Assembly: GCF_014229245.1 (NCBI RefSeq)
Contig: NZ_JAARZJ010000010.1
Coordinates: forward strand, 1 to 64,000
Source: Listeria farberi
Lineage (GTDB): Bacteria; Bacillota; Bacilli; Lactobacillales; Listeriaceae
DNA: 64,000 bases
Direction of reading: 5' to 3'
The notes under the pieces were generated by a model. That model searched no databases and was not told the origin of the DNA. It was given only the letters and a program-made list of their open reading frames with translations. This document shows, piece after piece, positions 31,356 through 39,420 of this stretch (position 1 is the first letter of the stretch; the number at the start of each line of letters is the position of its first letter). The translations under genes and the position numbers were made by a program.

Positions 31356-32162
31356 ATGTCTGTCATATCAATAATTTTAGTAGTACTTATTGCATTTTTA
31401 GCAGGTATCGAAGGAATTCTAGATGAATTTCAGTTCCATCAGCCATTAATCGCATGTACATTAATTGGTCTCGTAACAGGTAACTTAACAGCATGTATCA
31501 TCCTTGGCGGAACTCTACAAATGATCGCACTTGGATGGGCAAACATCGGAGCAGCCGTAGCACCAGATGCCGCGCTTGCCTCAGTAGCTTCAGCAATTAT
31601 ATTAGTATTAGGTGGACAAGGAGTAGCAGGTATTCCGTCCGCAATCGCGATTGCAATTCCACTTGCAGTAGCAGGTCTTTTCTTAACAATGATCGTTCGT
31701 ACATTGGCAGTTCCAATCGTTCACTTGATGGACAGAGCCGCTGAAAAAGGGAATATACGCACCGTAGAGTGGTTACATATTTCAGCAATTTGTATGCAAG
31801 GTATTCGTATCGCAATCCCTGCAGCAGCACTTTTATTCATTCCAGCAGACAGCGTTCAATCTTTCTTAGAAGCAATGCCAGCTTGGTTAACAGATGGTAT
31901 GGCTATCGGCGGAGGAATGGTAGTTGCCGTTGGTTATGCGCTTGTTATTAACATGATGGCTACTAAAGAAGTATGGCCGTTCTTCGTAATCGGTTTCGTA
32001 GTTGCCGCAATTTCTCAATTAACACTTATCGCAATTGGTGCTCTAGGTGTTGCACTTGCTCTTATTTACCTTAACCTATCTAAAATGGGTGGCGGTAATT
32101 CAAATGGCGGTGGAGGCGGAAACTCACGCGATCCACTCGGCGATATATTAAACGACTATTAA
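31356..32162 (+). CDS. mptC: Mannose PTS enzyme IIC
   Basis: A 268-residue integral membrane protein, rich in Ala, Gly and Ile, with the usual IIC pattern of many helices and the stretch LIGLVTGNLTACIILGGTLQMIALGWANIGA. It forms the sugar channel together with IID. The tail ends in a Gly/Asn/Ser-rich run before GDILNDY. The start follows AGGAGG, 23 bases after mptA. Confidence 0.95.
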   Translation: MSVISIILVVLIAFLAGIEGILDEFQFHQPLIACTLIGLVTGNLTACIILGGTLQMIALGWANIGAAVAPDAALASVASAIILVLGGQGVAGIPSAIAIAIPLAVAGLFLTMIVRTLAVPIVHLMDRAAEKGNIRTVEWLHISAICMQGIRIAIPAAALLFIPADSVQSFLEAMPAWLTDGMAIGGGMVVAVGYALVINMMATKEVWPFFVIGFVVAAISQLTLIAIGALGVALALIYLNLSKMGGGNSNGGGGGNSRDPLGDILNDY

Positions 32163-32183
32163 TAAAAAAAGGAGGAGAATAGA

Positions 32184-33095
32184 ATGGCAGAAAAAATCGA
32201 ATTATCAAAGAGAGACCGTCTACGCGTAGCATGGCGCTCTACGTTCATTCAAGGTTCATGGAACTACGAACGTATGCAAAATGGTGGCTGGGCATTCTCT
32301 ATGATTCCCGCTATTAAAAAATTATATAAAACAAAAGAAGACCGTTCATCTGCGTTAAAACGTCATTTAGAATTCTTTAATACACATCCATATATTGCAT
32401 CTCCAATTCTTGGGGTAACACTTGCACTTGAAGAAGAACGTGCAAATGGTGCAGAAGTTGATGATGTAGCAATTCAAGGGGTTAAAGTTGGTATGATGGG
32501 ACCTCTAGCTGGTGTTGGTGACCCAGTATTCTGGTTTACAATTCGTCCAATGTTAGGAGCATTAGGTGCTTCTCTTGCCTTGAGTGGAAACATTCTTGGA
32601 CCTATCTTATTCTTTGTTGCTTGGAACGTAATTCGTTGGGGCTTCATGTGGTATACACAAGAATTCGGCTATAAAGCTGGTTCTAAAATTACTGATGACC
32701 TTTCTGGTGGCTTGCTGCAAGACATTACAAAAGGTGCTTCGATACTCGGGATGTTCGTCCTCGCCGCCTTGGTGCAGAGATGGGTAAATATCCAGTTTGC
32801 GCCAATTATCTCGAAAGTTAAACTTGATGAAGGTGCGTATATTGATTGGAGTCATCTTCCACAAGGCGCTCAAGGTATTAAAACGGCTTTAGAACAGCAA
32901 CAAGCAGGTTTAGCTCTTTCCGAAATTAAAGTAACAACTTTGCAAAACAACTTGGATAATTTAATCCCAGGACTTGCAGCAGTAGCTCTTACATTCTTAT
33001 GTATGTGGTTACTTAAGAAAAAAATCAGCCCAATTATCATCATTCTAGGTCTATTCGTAGTCGGTATAGTTGGTCATTTAATCGGGCTTCTGTAA
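32184..33095 (+). CDS. mptD: Mannose PTS enzyme IID
   Basis: A 303-residue membrane protein. The N-terminal part carries WNYERMQNGGWAFSMIPA, a hallmark of IID proteins, followed by GVKVGMMGPLAGVGDP; helices crowd at the C-terminus. Together with IIC it is the membrane receptor that class IIa bacteriocins use. The start follows GGAGGAG, 21 bases after mptC. Confidence 0.95.
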   Translation: MAEKIELSKRDRLRVAWRSTFIQGSWNYERMQNGGWAFSMIPAIKKLYKTKEDRSSALKRHLEFFNTHPYIASPILGVTLALEEERANGAEVDDVAIQGVKVGMMGPLAGVGDPVFWFTIRPMLGALGASLALSGNILGPILFFVAWNVIRWGFMWYTQEFGYKAGSKITDDLSGGLLQDITKGASILGMFVLAALVQRWVNIQFAPIISKVKLDEGAYIDWSHLPQGAQGIKTALEQQQAGLALSEIKVTTLQNNLDNLIPGLAAVALTFLCMWLLKKKISPIIIILGLFVVGIVGHLIGLL

Positions 33096-33104
33096 AAATA
33101 AGCT

Positions 33105-33150
33105 GATCAAAAAGAGGCTGGCGAAGCAATCACTGGCCTCTTTTGATTTT
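33105..33150 (+). terminator. Terminator of mptACD
   Basis: GATCAAAAAGAGGC pairs with GCCTCTTTTGATT with a loop of about 18 bases, followed by TTTAAG. Confidence 0.8.
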
Positions 33151-33152
33151 AA

Positions 33153-33614
33153 GTGTATGACATGAGTAAACGAATGCGTTATAATAAACAAAACAAGCGA
33201 AAAGAAATGGAGCGAAAACAGTTGGTTCAATCGATTAATACAAAGGTAGACTTAACAATAGATGCCACCGCGTATACTGGACTTACAGATTACGGTAAAA
33301 TTATGATTGGCGACAAAGGTTTTGAATTTTTTAACTCACGCGATGTGCGTAAATTCGTCCAAATTCCTTGGGAAGAAGTAGATCAAGTTATTGTATCTGT
33401 TATGTTAAAAGGCAAGTGGATTCCTCGCTACGCCATTAAAACAAAGCGTAACGGCACATACACATTTGCTTCTAAAAAGCCTAAAGAAGTTTTACGTAAA
33501 ATAAGAGTTTATGTCGACCCAGCCAATATGGTGAGCTCGCTAAGTTTCTTTGATGTTATGAAGCGCTCGTTTCGGTCGATATTTAGCAAGAAGAAAAACA
33601 AGCAAGCTAAATAA
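33153..33614 (+). CDS. DUF956/ManO-family protein
   Basis: A 153-residue soluble protein of the DUF956 family (ManO in lactobacilli), nearly always next to mannose PTS genes. Visible marks are DATAYTGLTDYGKIMIGDKGFEFF and the basic C-terminal end KKKNKQAK. The start is uncertain: ATG 33153, 33162 or, closest to the conserved region, 33209; none has a good ribosome site. It may tune uptake through MptCD; its mechanism is not established. It starts just after the mpt terminator, so read-through may express it. Confidence 0.8.
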   Translation: MYDMSKRMRYNKQNKRKEMERKQLVQSINTKVDLTIDATAYTGLTDYGKIMIGDKGFEFFNSRDVRKFVQIPWEEVDQVIVSVMLKGKWIPRYAIKTKRNGTYTFASKKPKEVLRKIRVYVDPANMVSSLSFFDVMKRSFRSIFSKKKNKQAK

Positions 33615-33626
33615 TTAATACTATAA

Positions 33627-33668
33627 GCTTTAGTGGACAAATTTTTGTCTATTAAGGCTTTTTTTTTG
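33627..33668 (+). terminator. Stem-loop terminator
   Basis: AGCTTTAGTGGACAAA pairs imperfectly with TTTGTCTATTAAGGCT, followed by a run of T. Confidence 0.65.
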
Positions 33669-33732
33669 AACAAAAATTGTATTTTGTTACAATAGGTAAT
33701 GAAAGTAAAATTGAATTGGAGGAGGATACAAA

Positions 33733-34083
33733 ATGAAAAAACCAAGAATCTACACAATGTCATTCGCTAGTGTATACCCTCTTTACATACAAAAAGTGGA
33801 GAAAAAAGATCGCACAAAAGAAGAAGTGGACGAAATTATTTTTTGGCTAACAGGATACGATCAAGCTTCTTTAAAACAAGCCATTGACCAAGAAATTGAC
33901 TTTGAGACATTTTTTGAACAAGCACCAAAAATGAATCCTAATGCCTCTTTAATTACTGGTGTTATATGTGGCTACCGAGTGGAAGAAATTGAAGATAAAC
34001 TTATGCAACAAATTCGTTATTTAGACAAATTGGTCGATGAACTTGCTAAAGGAAAGAAAATGGAGAAAATACTTAGAAAATAA
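33733..34083 (+). CDS. DUF2200 protein
   Basis: A 116-residue soluble protein, typical in length for DUF2200. Its marks are the start with [19 protein letters not shown], then [13 protein letters not shown] and [14 protein letters not shown]. The family is found in many bacteria and its function is not known. Single-gene unit with strong ribosome site GGAGGAGG and its own terminator. Confidence 0.85.
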   Translation: MKKPRIYTMSFASVYPLYIQKVEKKDRTKEEVDEIIFWLTGYDQASLKQAIDQEIDFETFFEQAPKMNPNASLITGVICGYRVEEIEDKLMQQIRYLDKLVDELAKGKKMEKILRK

Positions 34084-34094
34084 TATCTTCTAAA

Positions 34095-34127
34095 AGCCTG
34101 CTCTTAACATGAGCAGACTTTTTTGTT
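34095..34127 (+). terminator. Stem-loop terminator
   Basis: AGCCTGCTC pairs with GAGCAGACT (one G-T/mismatch) around TTAACAT, followed by TTTTTTG. Confidence 0.8.
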
Positions 34128-34288
34128 TGCTTTTTTTTTGGTAAATTCAACTAAATAAAATACTTAAAAGCAAATAAATAGCAGTTATATCCTTTTTTTA
34201 AAATGTGAAAAATGAAGTGTTAAAATTATATAAGTTAGCGAAGTATGAATCATTTTTACTATAAAATATTACAGAAGGAGTAAAGTAA

Positions 34289-35914
34289 ATGTTTAAAAAA
34301 TTATTTGGAAAAAAAGAAGTAAGAGATGTACAAGAAGATACAGTTAAGGTTTTCATCAGTCCAAAGAAAACAGGAGAAGCATTAGAAATAGAGGAACTTG
34401 GACAATTAGTGAGGAATAATACAGGAGACGAAAAGACAGAAATTCCGTATTTTAACCGTGAACAAGTAAAAGTATTTGAAAATATTTTAGAAAGACGCGT
34501 ACAGGCGTACTTGAATGACCCAGAAAACGAAGGTGACATAGAAACAGAGGAAGATTTAATTTCACTAAAACAAGATTTTGGTCAACGTTTGCTGAACGAG
34601 ATTTTACCAGAATTAACTAATGCAGAACGAGAATATTTTACAACAGAGTATTCGGCGAAGTTACAAGGAGTGAAAACGTATCGTACAGTAACTGAAGACA
34701 ATAACTATGAAAGTATTCACGGGATTGATATGAAAGCTTTTGCAGAAGGATCCTTCCGTATGGCGTCTGGAGAAGATGGCGATAAAGTTATTAAGTCTTA
34801 TGGTGTTAGTAACGAGCAGTGGGGAGAAATAACACTCGCTTGGACAGAGCGAATGAAACATGATAACAATTTGGTAATATTATACAGTCAGTATATGAAA
34901 CCAACTGAAGTAGAGATAAATAATTTTTCAGAAGCAGGTCAACGATTAGTACAAGATCGTCGCTATTTCCAAGATGTATTTGCTTATTATCAAGCTGCTT
35001 ATTCTTTAGGTCTTGATGGTGAAGCATTAACAAAAGAAAAATTTGGTCATGCTAGTTTTGATTTACAACAAGCAAACCAGTTTTGGGCAAAAGAAGATGC
35101 TGCGAGTTATGATCATACTGTATTTTTTGATCCTTACTTTAAGGAACGTCAAAAAGCTTATGAGCGAGAATTGACCAAAATGGAAAGTTTAGCCGACAAT
35201 CCTTTAAGCGGGGTGAAGTTTGATTTACAAGATTTCGGGCAGCAGGCTAAGTTACTAGATTTGGAAGCTTGTATCACTAAACTCGGCACGAATCATCCAG
35301 CGCTTAAATTCTTAAATTCAAAAGATGAAGAGGAAATTGAAGAACTTGGAAAAGTGTTGTTTCATCAAGGAGATGTTAATATTGTAGGCGACTTTTCTTC
35401 ATATCCAGATGATATTTTTGCAGGTGATGAAGAGCTTTCCGAAGAAGAAATTGGACTGATTATTATTTTAGGGAATCTTACTGTATCAAAAGATGCTCAT
35501 ATTAATACACATTTTTATGTAGAAGGTAACGTTATAGCAAAAAGTGTAGATATATTAAATGATGATGAAGAACAAAATATAATAATTACCGGAGATTGTA
35601 CAGTAACAACAGGGTTCTTTATTAGTAATTCTATTATTAATTTGGGGATTACCGGGGAATTAAAAACGCCTTGTGTTTTAACAGCAGTTCGCGAGGGCCA
35701 ATTAAAAATAAATAAAGTTAATGCAAATGCTATTGGTATAAATGGTTATGTGGATGACGAAGAGTTAGGAACGGATAAACTAATAAAAAGTTTAGGGTTA
35801 GCACAGACGATTTCCGCAGATAATTTAGCTAAAGTATCCAATTTTGATGAAGATGCAATGATGACAGAGGATATAATAAAAGACATTATTGATGGGGATA
35901 TTAAGTTCAATTAG
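34289..35914 (+). CDS. Large acidic hypothetical protein with beta-helix-like C-terminal part
   Basis: A 541-residue soluble protein without a signal peptide. The first 350 residues are largely helical and acidic. From about 365 to 480 short strands repeat in a stacked pattern (GDVNIVGDFSS, LGNLTVSKDAHINTHFYVEGNVIAKSVDIL, NIIITGDCTVTTGFFISNSIINLGI), as in polymer-forming or parallel beta-helix proteins. The end is acidic. It is followed after 15 bases by a repeat-rich helical protein, so the pair probably works together. I do not recognise the family and cannot assign a function. Confidence 0.6.
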   Translation: MFKKLFGKKEVRDVQEDTVKVFISPKKTGEALEIEELGQLVRNNTGDEKTEIPYFNREQVKVFENILERRVQAYLNDPENEGDIETEEDLISLKQDFGQRLLNEILPELTNAEREYFTTEYSAKLQGVKTYRTVTEDNNYESIHGIDMKAFAEGSFRMASGEDGDKVIKSYGVSNEQWGEITLAWTERMKHDNNLVILYSQYMKPTEVEINNFSEAGQRLVQDRRYFQDVFAYYQAAYSLGLDGEALTKEKFGHASFDLQQANQFWAKEDAASYDHTVFFDPYFKERQKAYERELTKMESLADNPLSGVKFDLQDFGQQAKLLDLEACITKLGTNHPALKFLNSKDEEEIEELGKVLFHQGDVNIVGDFSSYPDDIFAGDEELSEEEIGLIIILGNLTVSKDAHINTHFYVEGNVIAKSVDILNDDEEQNIIITGDCTVTTGFFISNSIINLGITGELKTPCVLTAVREGQLKINKVNANAIGINGYVDDEELGTDKLIKSLGLAQTISADNLAKVSNFDEDAMMTEDIIKDIIDGDIKFN

Positions 35915-35929
35915 GCGGAGGTAATTAGG

Positions 35930-37279
35930 ATGTTTAATTCTAAAGGAAGAAAGAAATTTGAAGAAGGCTTATATTATTTAAGTAACAATAGGCCGAGAAA
36001 AGCTTTAGAAGCATTTAATGAAGTTCCCAAAAAATCTAAATATTATAATGAAACACTAGCTAATATCATGTGTGCACTTAACGATGTGAATGATTATGAG
36101 GCTTCAAAAGAAATCTTCCCAAAGATTAAAGAAGTCTATCCAACGTACTATATTGCAGCAACAAATCAAATGCAAGCACTTCTCGAAACAGGATATGCGA
36201 GTCAATCAGTACGGCTTTTTCGCAGTTTGAAACAACCAGAAGTTATTGATGATAATGTATTGTTATTTTGGAATGCAGCTGTAGCTGCGAATCGCTCTGA
36301 TGAAAATGAACTAGTCATTGAACTGTGTAAAATACTAGAACAATTAATGCCTGACCATGAGTTTTTGGATGTATGGCGTGGTATAGCGTATTATAATTTG
36401 GAAGACTATGATAAAGCGGAAAAATTACTACTACGATTTGCCAATTTTACTGGCACAAAGTATCGTGTCCAACTAAGCAAGGATAAATGGATGCAAAAAG
36501 CTTTATACACACTGATGCTTCTTTATAATCGAAATGGTAACAATTTACTTGCGAAAAAATTTGAAGCGGAATACGAAGCGCAAAAAGAATATGAAATCGC
36601 AGTAAGCTATTTTCAACAAGGTGATTTTTCTAAAGCAATGATTAGTTTAGAAAAAGTACCGCCGAGTGTAGCAATCTCAGAAAACGTTCTTAATGATAGT
36701 ATAATGTGTTATGTTCATTTAAAAAAATATGAGAAGGCCTTAGAGTTGTTCAAACAGATAAATAAAGATTCTAATATTTATTATTTAGCTGTAATTAATT
36801 ACGTAGCTGCATTAAATGGATTAGAGAGATACGAAGAAGTGTTAGCGATGGAAAGTGTCATTCCCCAAACTTTTAAACAATATAATATTTTTCTACACAA
36901 TTTGGTAAATGCGGCGGAAGGTGCTAAAGATTATAATACGGCTATTAATTATTGTGAAAGAATCCTAGAAATTGAAGAAGAAGAAAAATATCGTTATAAA
37001 AAAGGACTCTTTCAGTTTTATTTAGAACAATACGATACAGCTATTGAAACATTAAACGAGATTAATAGCTGGCACTATCAAGATGATTACGTTGATGTAG
37101 TATATCTTTTCGGCTGTTGTTATGAACGACTAGAAGAACAGGAGAAGGCAGAAGAATTTTTTAATGAGGCTTATTCGTTAGAACATTCTAGTGCGACTGC
37201 TATGTTTGTTAATGATAATGGAGAAAGACAACAAATACATGTTAGCGGTCGAAAGCCATTTAAACCAGAAATTAAGTAG
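35930..37279 (+). CDS. TPR-like repeat protein
   Basis: A 449-residue soluble protein made of helix pairs of 30-40 residues, of the TPR type: NRPRKALEAFNEVPKKSKYYNETLANI, then LEDYDKAEKLLLRF, KKYEKALELFKQI and YDTAIETLNEI. TPR folds hold other proteins, so it may be the scaffold for the preceding 541-residue protein. Ribosome site GGCGGAGG. Both genes lie between the DUF2200 and ArsR genes, which I remember as neighbours in well-known Listeria genomes. That suggests an insertion here. Confidence 0.7.
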   Translation: MFNSKGRKKFEEGLYYLSNNRPRKALEAFNEVPKKSKYYNETLANIMCALNDVNDYEASKEIFPKIKEVYPTYYIAATNQMQALLETGYASQSVRLFRSLKQPEVIDDNVLLFWNAAVAANRSDENELVIELCKILEQLMPDHEFLDVWRGIAYYNLEDYDKAEKLLLRFANFTGTKYRVQLSKDKWMQKALYTLMLLYNRNGNNLLAKKFEAEYEAQKEYEIAVSYFQQGDFSKAMISLEKVPPSVAISENVLNDSIMCYVHLKKYEKALELFKQINKDSNIYYLAVINYVAALNGLERYEEVLAMESVIPQTFKQYNIFLHNLVNAAEGAKDYNTAINYCERILEIEEEEKYRYKKGLFQFYLEQYDTAIETLNEINSWHYQDDYVDVVYLFGCCYERLEEQEKAEEFFNEAYSLEHSSATAMFVNDNGERQQIHVSGRKPFKPEIK

Positions 37280-37309
37280 AGAAGACAAACTATTAATTAA
37301 GTCATGTAT

Positions 37310-37360
37310 AAAAAACAAACAACAATCGATATTACTCATCGGTTGTTGTTTGTTTTTTTA
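37310..37360. terminator. Bidirectional terminator between convergent genes
   Basis: AAAAACAAACAACAA pairs with TTGTTGTTTGTTTTT with a loop of about 15 bases. It is A-rich on one side and T-rich on the other and overlaps the last codons of the ArsR gene. Confidence 0.75.
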
Positions 37361-37628
37361 TAAAGAAATCGCCTATTTGATTGACAATTTCTTCCCTCAC
37401 CGAATAAATATGTGTTGTCCCTTCTTTCCTTAAGTTAATCAGTCCCGCTTCTTTAAGTAGTTTGATGTGATGTGACATGGTGGATTTGGAAATATTGTAA
37501 GTAGTTCCAGAGAAGCGTTTCTCTTTGTTTTTAAGTAAACATAAGAAAATATCAAGTCGAATTGGGTCACTTAAGGCTTGAAAAATTAATAATAAATCTG
37601 ATTTTGATAGCTCATTTAACTTTTTCAT
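37332..37628 (-). CDS. ArsR-family repressor
   Basis: A 98-residue winged-helix DNA-binding protein. ALSDPIRLDIFLCLL at 16-31 and NISKSTMSHHIKLLKEAGLINLRKEGTTHIYSV at about 44-78 are the typical ArsR HTH and wing. No Cys pair for metal binding is visible, so it probably senses an organic or redox signal. It is divergent from the monooxygenase-nitroreductase pair and probably represses it, with a TATGATTATCATA-like palindrome near 37627-37641 as the possible site. Confidence 0.85.
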   Translation of the reverse strand: MKKLNELSKSDLLLIFQALSDPIRLDIFLCLLKNKEKRFSGTTYNISKSTMSHHIKLLKEAGLINLRKEGTTHIYSVREEIVNQIGDFFIKKQTTTDE

Positions 37629-37739
37629 ATGATTATCATATCATAACTTACATTTTAATTGCGCGTAACTTGCTGATATGTTATATTATGATAGTTCGAA
37701 AAAAATCGAACTATAAAATCCGAAAGAAGTTGTTGGCAA

Positions 37740-38030
37740 ATGTTGCATATTGAAGCAAAAATGACGATAAAAAAAGAACAAATAGAAGCTTTTTTGCAGG
37801 CAGCCAAGGAAGTTATTGTCGCATCACAAGCAGAAACAGGAAATCATGGCTATGAATTAGTGCAATCTACGGAGAATGAGACAGTTTTTTATATGCTGGA
37901 AAAATGGGCAGATATGGATGCTATTCAACAACACAATGAAAGCGAGCATTTCAAAAAATTTCAGAGTGCCGCTGCTAATTTTGTTGCAAGACCACTTGAA
38001 GTTTCGGTGTTAACGCCACTTGCGCGCTAA
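37740..38030 (+). CDS. Antibiotic-biosynthesis-monooxygenase-like protein
   Basis: A 96-residue ABM-domain protein with a dimeric ferredoxin-like fold. Marks: MLHIEAKMTIKKEQIEAFL, SQAETGNHGYELVQS and FYMLEKWADMDAIQQHNESEHFKKF. Small ABM proteins act on quinones or reactive carbonyls. It lies 13 bases before the nitroreductase start, so the two form an operon probably controlled by the divergent ArsR gene. Confidence 0.85.
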   Translation: MLHIEAKMTIKKEQIEAFLQAAKEVIVASQAETGNHGYELVQSTENETVFYMLEKWADMDAIQQHNESEHFKKFQSAAANFVARPLEVSVLTPLAR

Positions 38031-38043
38031 GGAGGAGAAAGAG

Positions 38044-38676
38044 ATGACTTATTTAAATAATGATTTTGAAGATTTAATGAAAAATCGTCGTTCGATTCGA
38101 GAATATGATGAAACGGTGAAAATTAGCCAAGAAGAAATGAAAGCTATTTTAGAGGATGCGGTAACGGCTCCATCATCTGTAAATATGCAGCCGTGGCGCT
38201 TTGTAGTTGTAGAAAGTGATACTGGTAAAGAAAAATTAAGTTCGTTAGTGCGCTTTAACACACGCCAAAACGAAACTTCTTCCGCGATGATCTTAATTTT
38301 CGGTGACTTACAAAACTTTGAAAATGGCGAAAAAATTTATGGAGAAGCTGTGAATCGTGGTTTAATGCCAGCCGAAGTAAAAGAACAGCAAATGGCAAAA
38401 TTAAGCCAGTATTTTGAAACGATTCCTCGTTCAGAAGCAGAAAGGGTTGTATTAATTGATGGTGGTCTAGTGGCGATGCAATTAATGTTGGTTGCACGTG
38501 CGCATGGTTATGATACAAACCCAATTGGTGGTTTTGAGCGTAAAGAAGTGGCAGAAGCGTTTAACATGGATCCAGAACGCTACGTCCCAGTTATGCTCGT
38601 TTCTATCGGAAAAGCTAAAAATTCCGGCTACGAGTCTTATCGTTTACCAATTACGGATGTAACGACTTTCGCATAA
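38044..38676 (+). CDS. Nitroreductase-family oxidoreductase
   Basis: A 210-residue flavoprotein. NRRSIREYDETVKI at about 15-28 is the FMN-phosphate binding signature, and TAPSSVNMQPWRFVVV (about 41-56) the family motif. DPERYVPVMLVSIGKAK is the typical C-terminal part. Reduces quinones or nitro compounds with NAD(P)H. ATG 38044 follows AAGGAGGAG; the frame opens earlier, but that would overlap the ABM gene. Confidence 0.9.
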   Translation: MTYLNNDFEDLMKNRRSIREYDETVKISQEEMKAILEDAVTAPSSVNMQPWRFVVVESDTGKEKLSSLVRFNTRQNETSSAMILIFGDLQNFENGEKIYGEAVNRGLMPAEVKEQQMAKLSQYFETIPRSEAERVVLIDGGLVAMQLMLVARAHGYDTNPIGGFERKEVAEAFNMDPERYVPVMLVSIGKAKNSGYESYRLPITDVTTFA

Positions 38677-38681
38677 AGAGG

Positions 38682-38719
38682 GGAACAAGGAATAGCCGAT
38701 ATTTCCTTGTTCCTTTTTG
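38682..38719 (+). terminator. Stem-loop terminator
   Basis: GGAACAAGGAA pairs with TTCCTTGTTCC around TAGCCGATAT and is followed by TTTTTG. Confidence 0.88.
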
Positions 38720-38769
38720 TTCTTCTTGGTATAATAAAAGCAACATAAAGCCAAGGAGGAGAAGCAACT

Positions 38770-39144
38770 ATGACGATCAAAATAACTCGTAAAACAGGTA
38801 TTGGCGGCGGTATTACTCCAGTAAACATTAGAATTGAAAATGAAGAAATTGTAAAACTCGATAACCACCAGTCCCATTTTTTTATGCCTAAGATGGAAAA
38901 AACAAAGGTTAGAGCGACTGATTGGTTATATGGGAGTAAGGAAGAGATCTTGGAAAATAGTAATGACGTAATTGTGCGAATTAATCGTAAAGCACTAATA
39001 TTAAATTATTCCATGTTCCCGTTTCTTTTTTACGGTTTAGTTATGACTAGTTTTGCTTCTACATTAATAGGACTCGGTCTTTTCTTGGTATCCATTTTTT
39101 ATTCACGAAAGCATTGGTTTGAATTTGTGAAAATCAAAAAATAA
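38770..39144 (+). CDS. Small membrane protein, family unknown
   Basis: A 124-residue protein. The first 70 residues are basic and strand-rich (KITRKTGIGGGITPVNIRIENEEIV, then KTKVRATDWLYGSKEEIL), and two adjacent membrane helices lie at about 80-112 (FPFLFYGLVMTSFASTLIGLGLFLVS). Ribosome site AAGGAGGAG. Single-gene unit in front of chiB. The soluble part is probably cytoplasmic. No family function known to me. Confidence 0.65.
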   Translation: MTIKITRKTGIGGGITPVNIRIENEEIVKLDNHQSHFFMPKMEKTKVRATDWLYGSKEEILENSNDVIVRINRKALILNYSMFPFLFYGLVMTSFASTLIGLGLFLVSIFYSRKHWFEFVKIKK

Positions 39145-39240
39145 TTATTCGATAGTATAAGCTATGTGCTTGTACTATTTTTTATCTGTGTAAGTTTTTA
39201 TTCTATCTGTGTATTTAATAAACAACCCTAAAGCGTTGAA

Positions 39241-39283
39241 TGATAACGCTTTCTTTTGGCATGATTATTGCATGTTATATAAC
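39241..39283 (+). promoter_or_regulatory. Candidate chiB promoter with a cre-like site
   Basis: TGATAACGCTTTCT (39241-39254) is close to the CcpA site consensus TGWAANCGNTNWCA. Directly after it TTGGCA (39256) and TATAAC (39278) are 16 bases apart, like -35 and -10 elements. The arrangement would let sugar supply repress chitinase. The leader to chiB is about 135 bases. Confidence 0.5.
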
Positions 39284-39420
39284 TGCTCAGGATGAATCTT
39301 TAATTAAAGGAGGGAAATTAGAGAAAAGTAACATTCTGACAACCACACAAAAAGGGGTACAGAGAGACAAACTTAGAACTGCCGAAATGAGGTTTATAAA
39401 TCAAAAGTCGGGGTGAAGAG

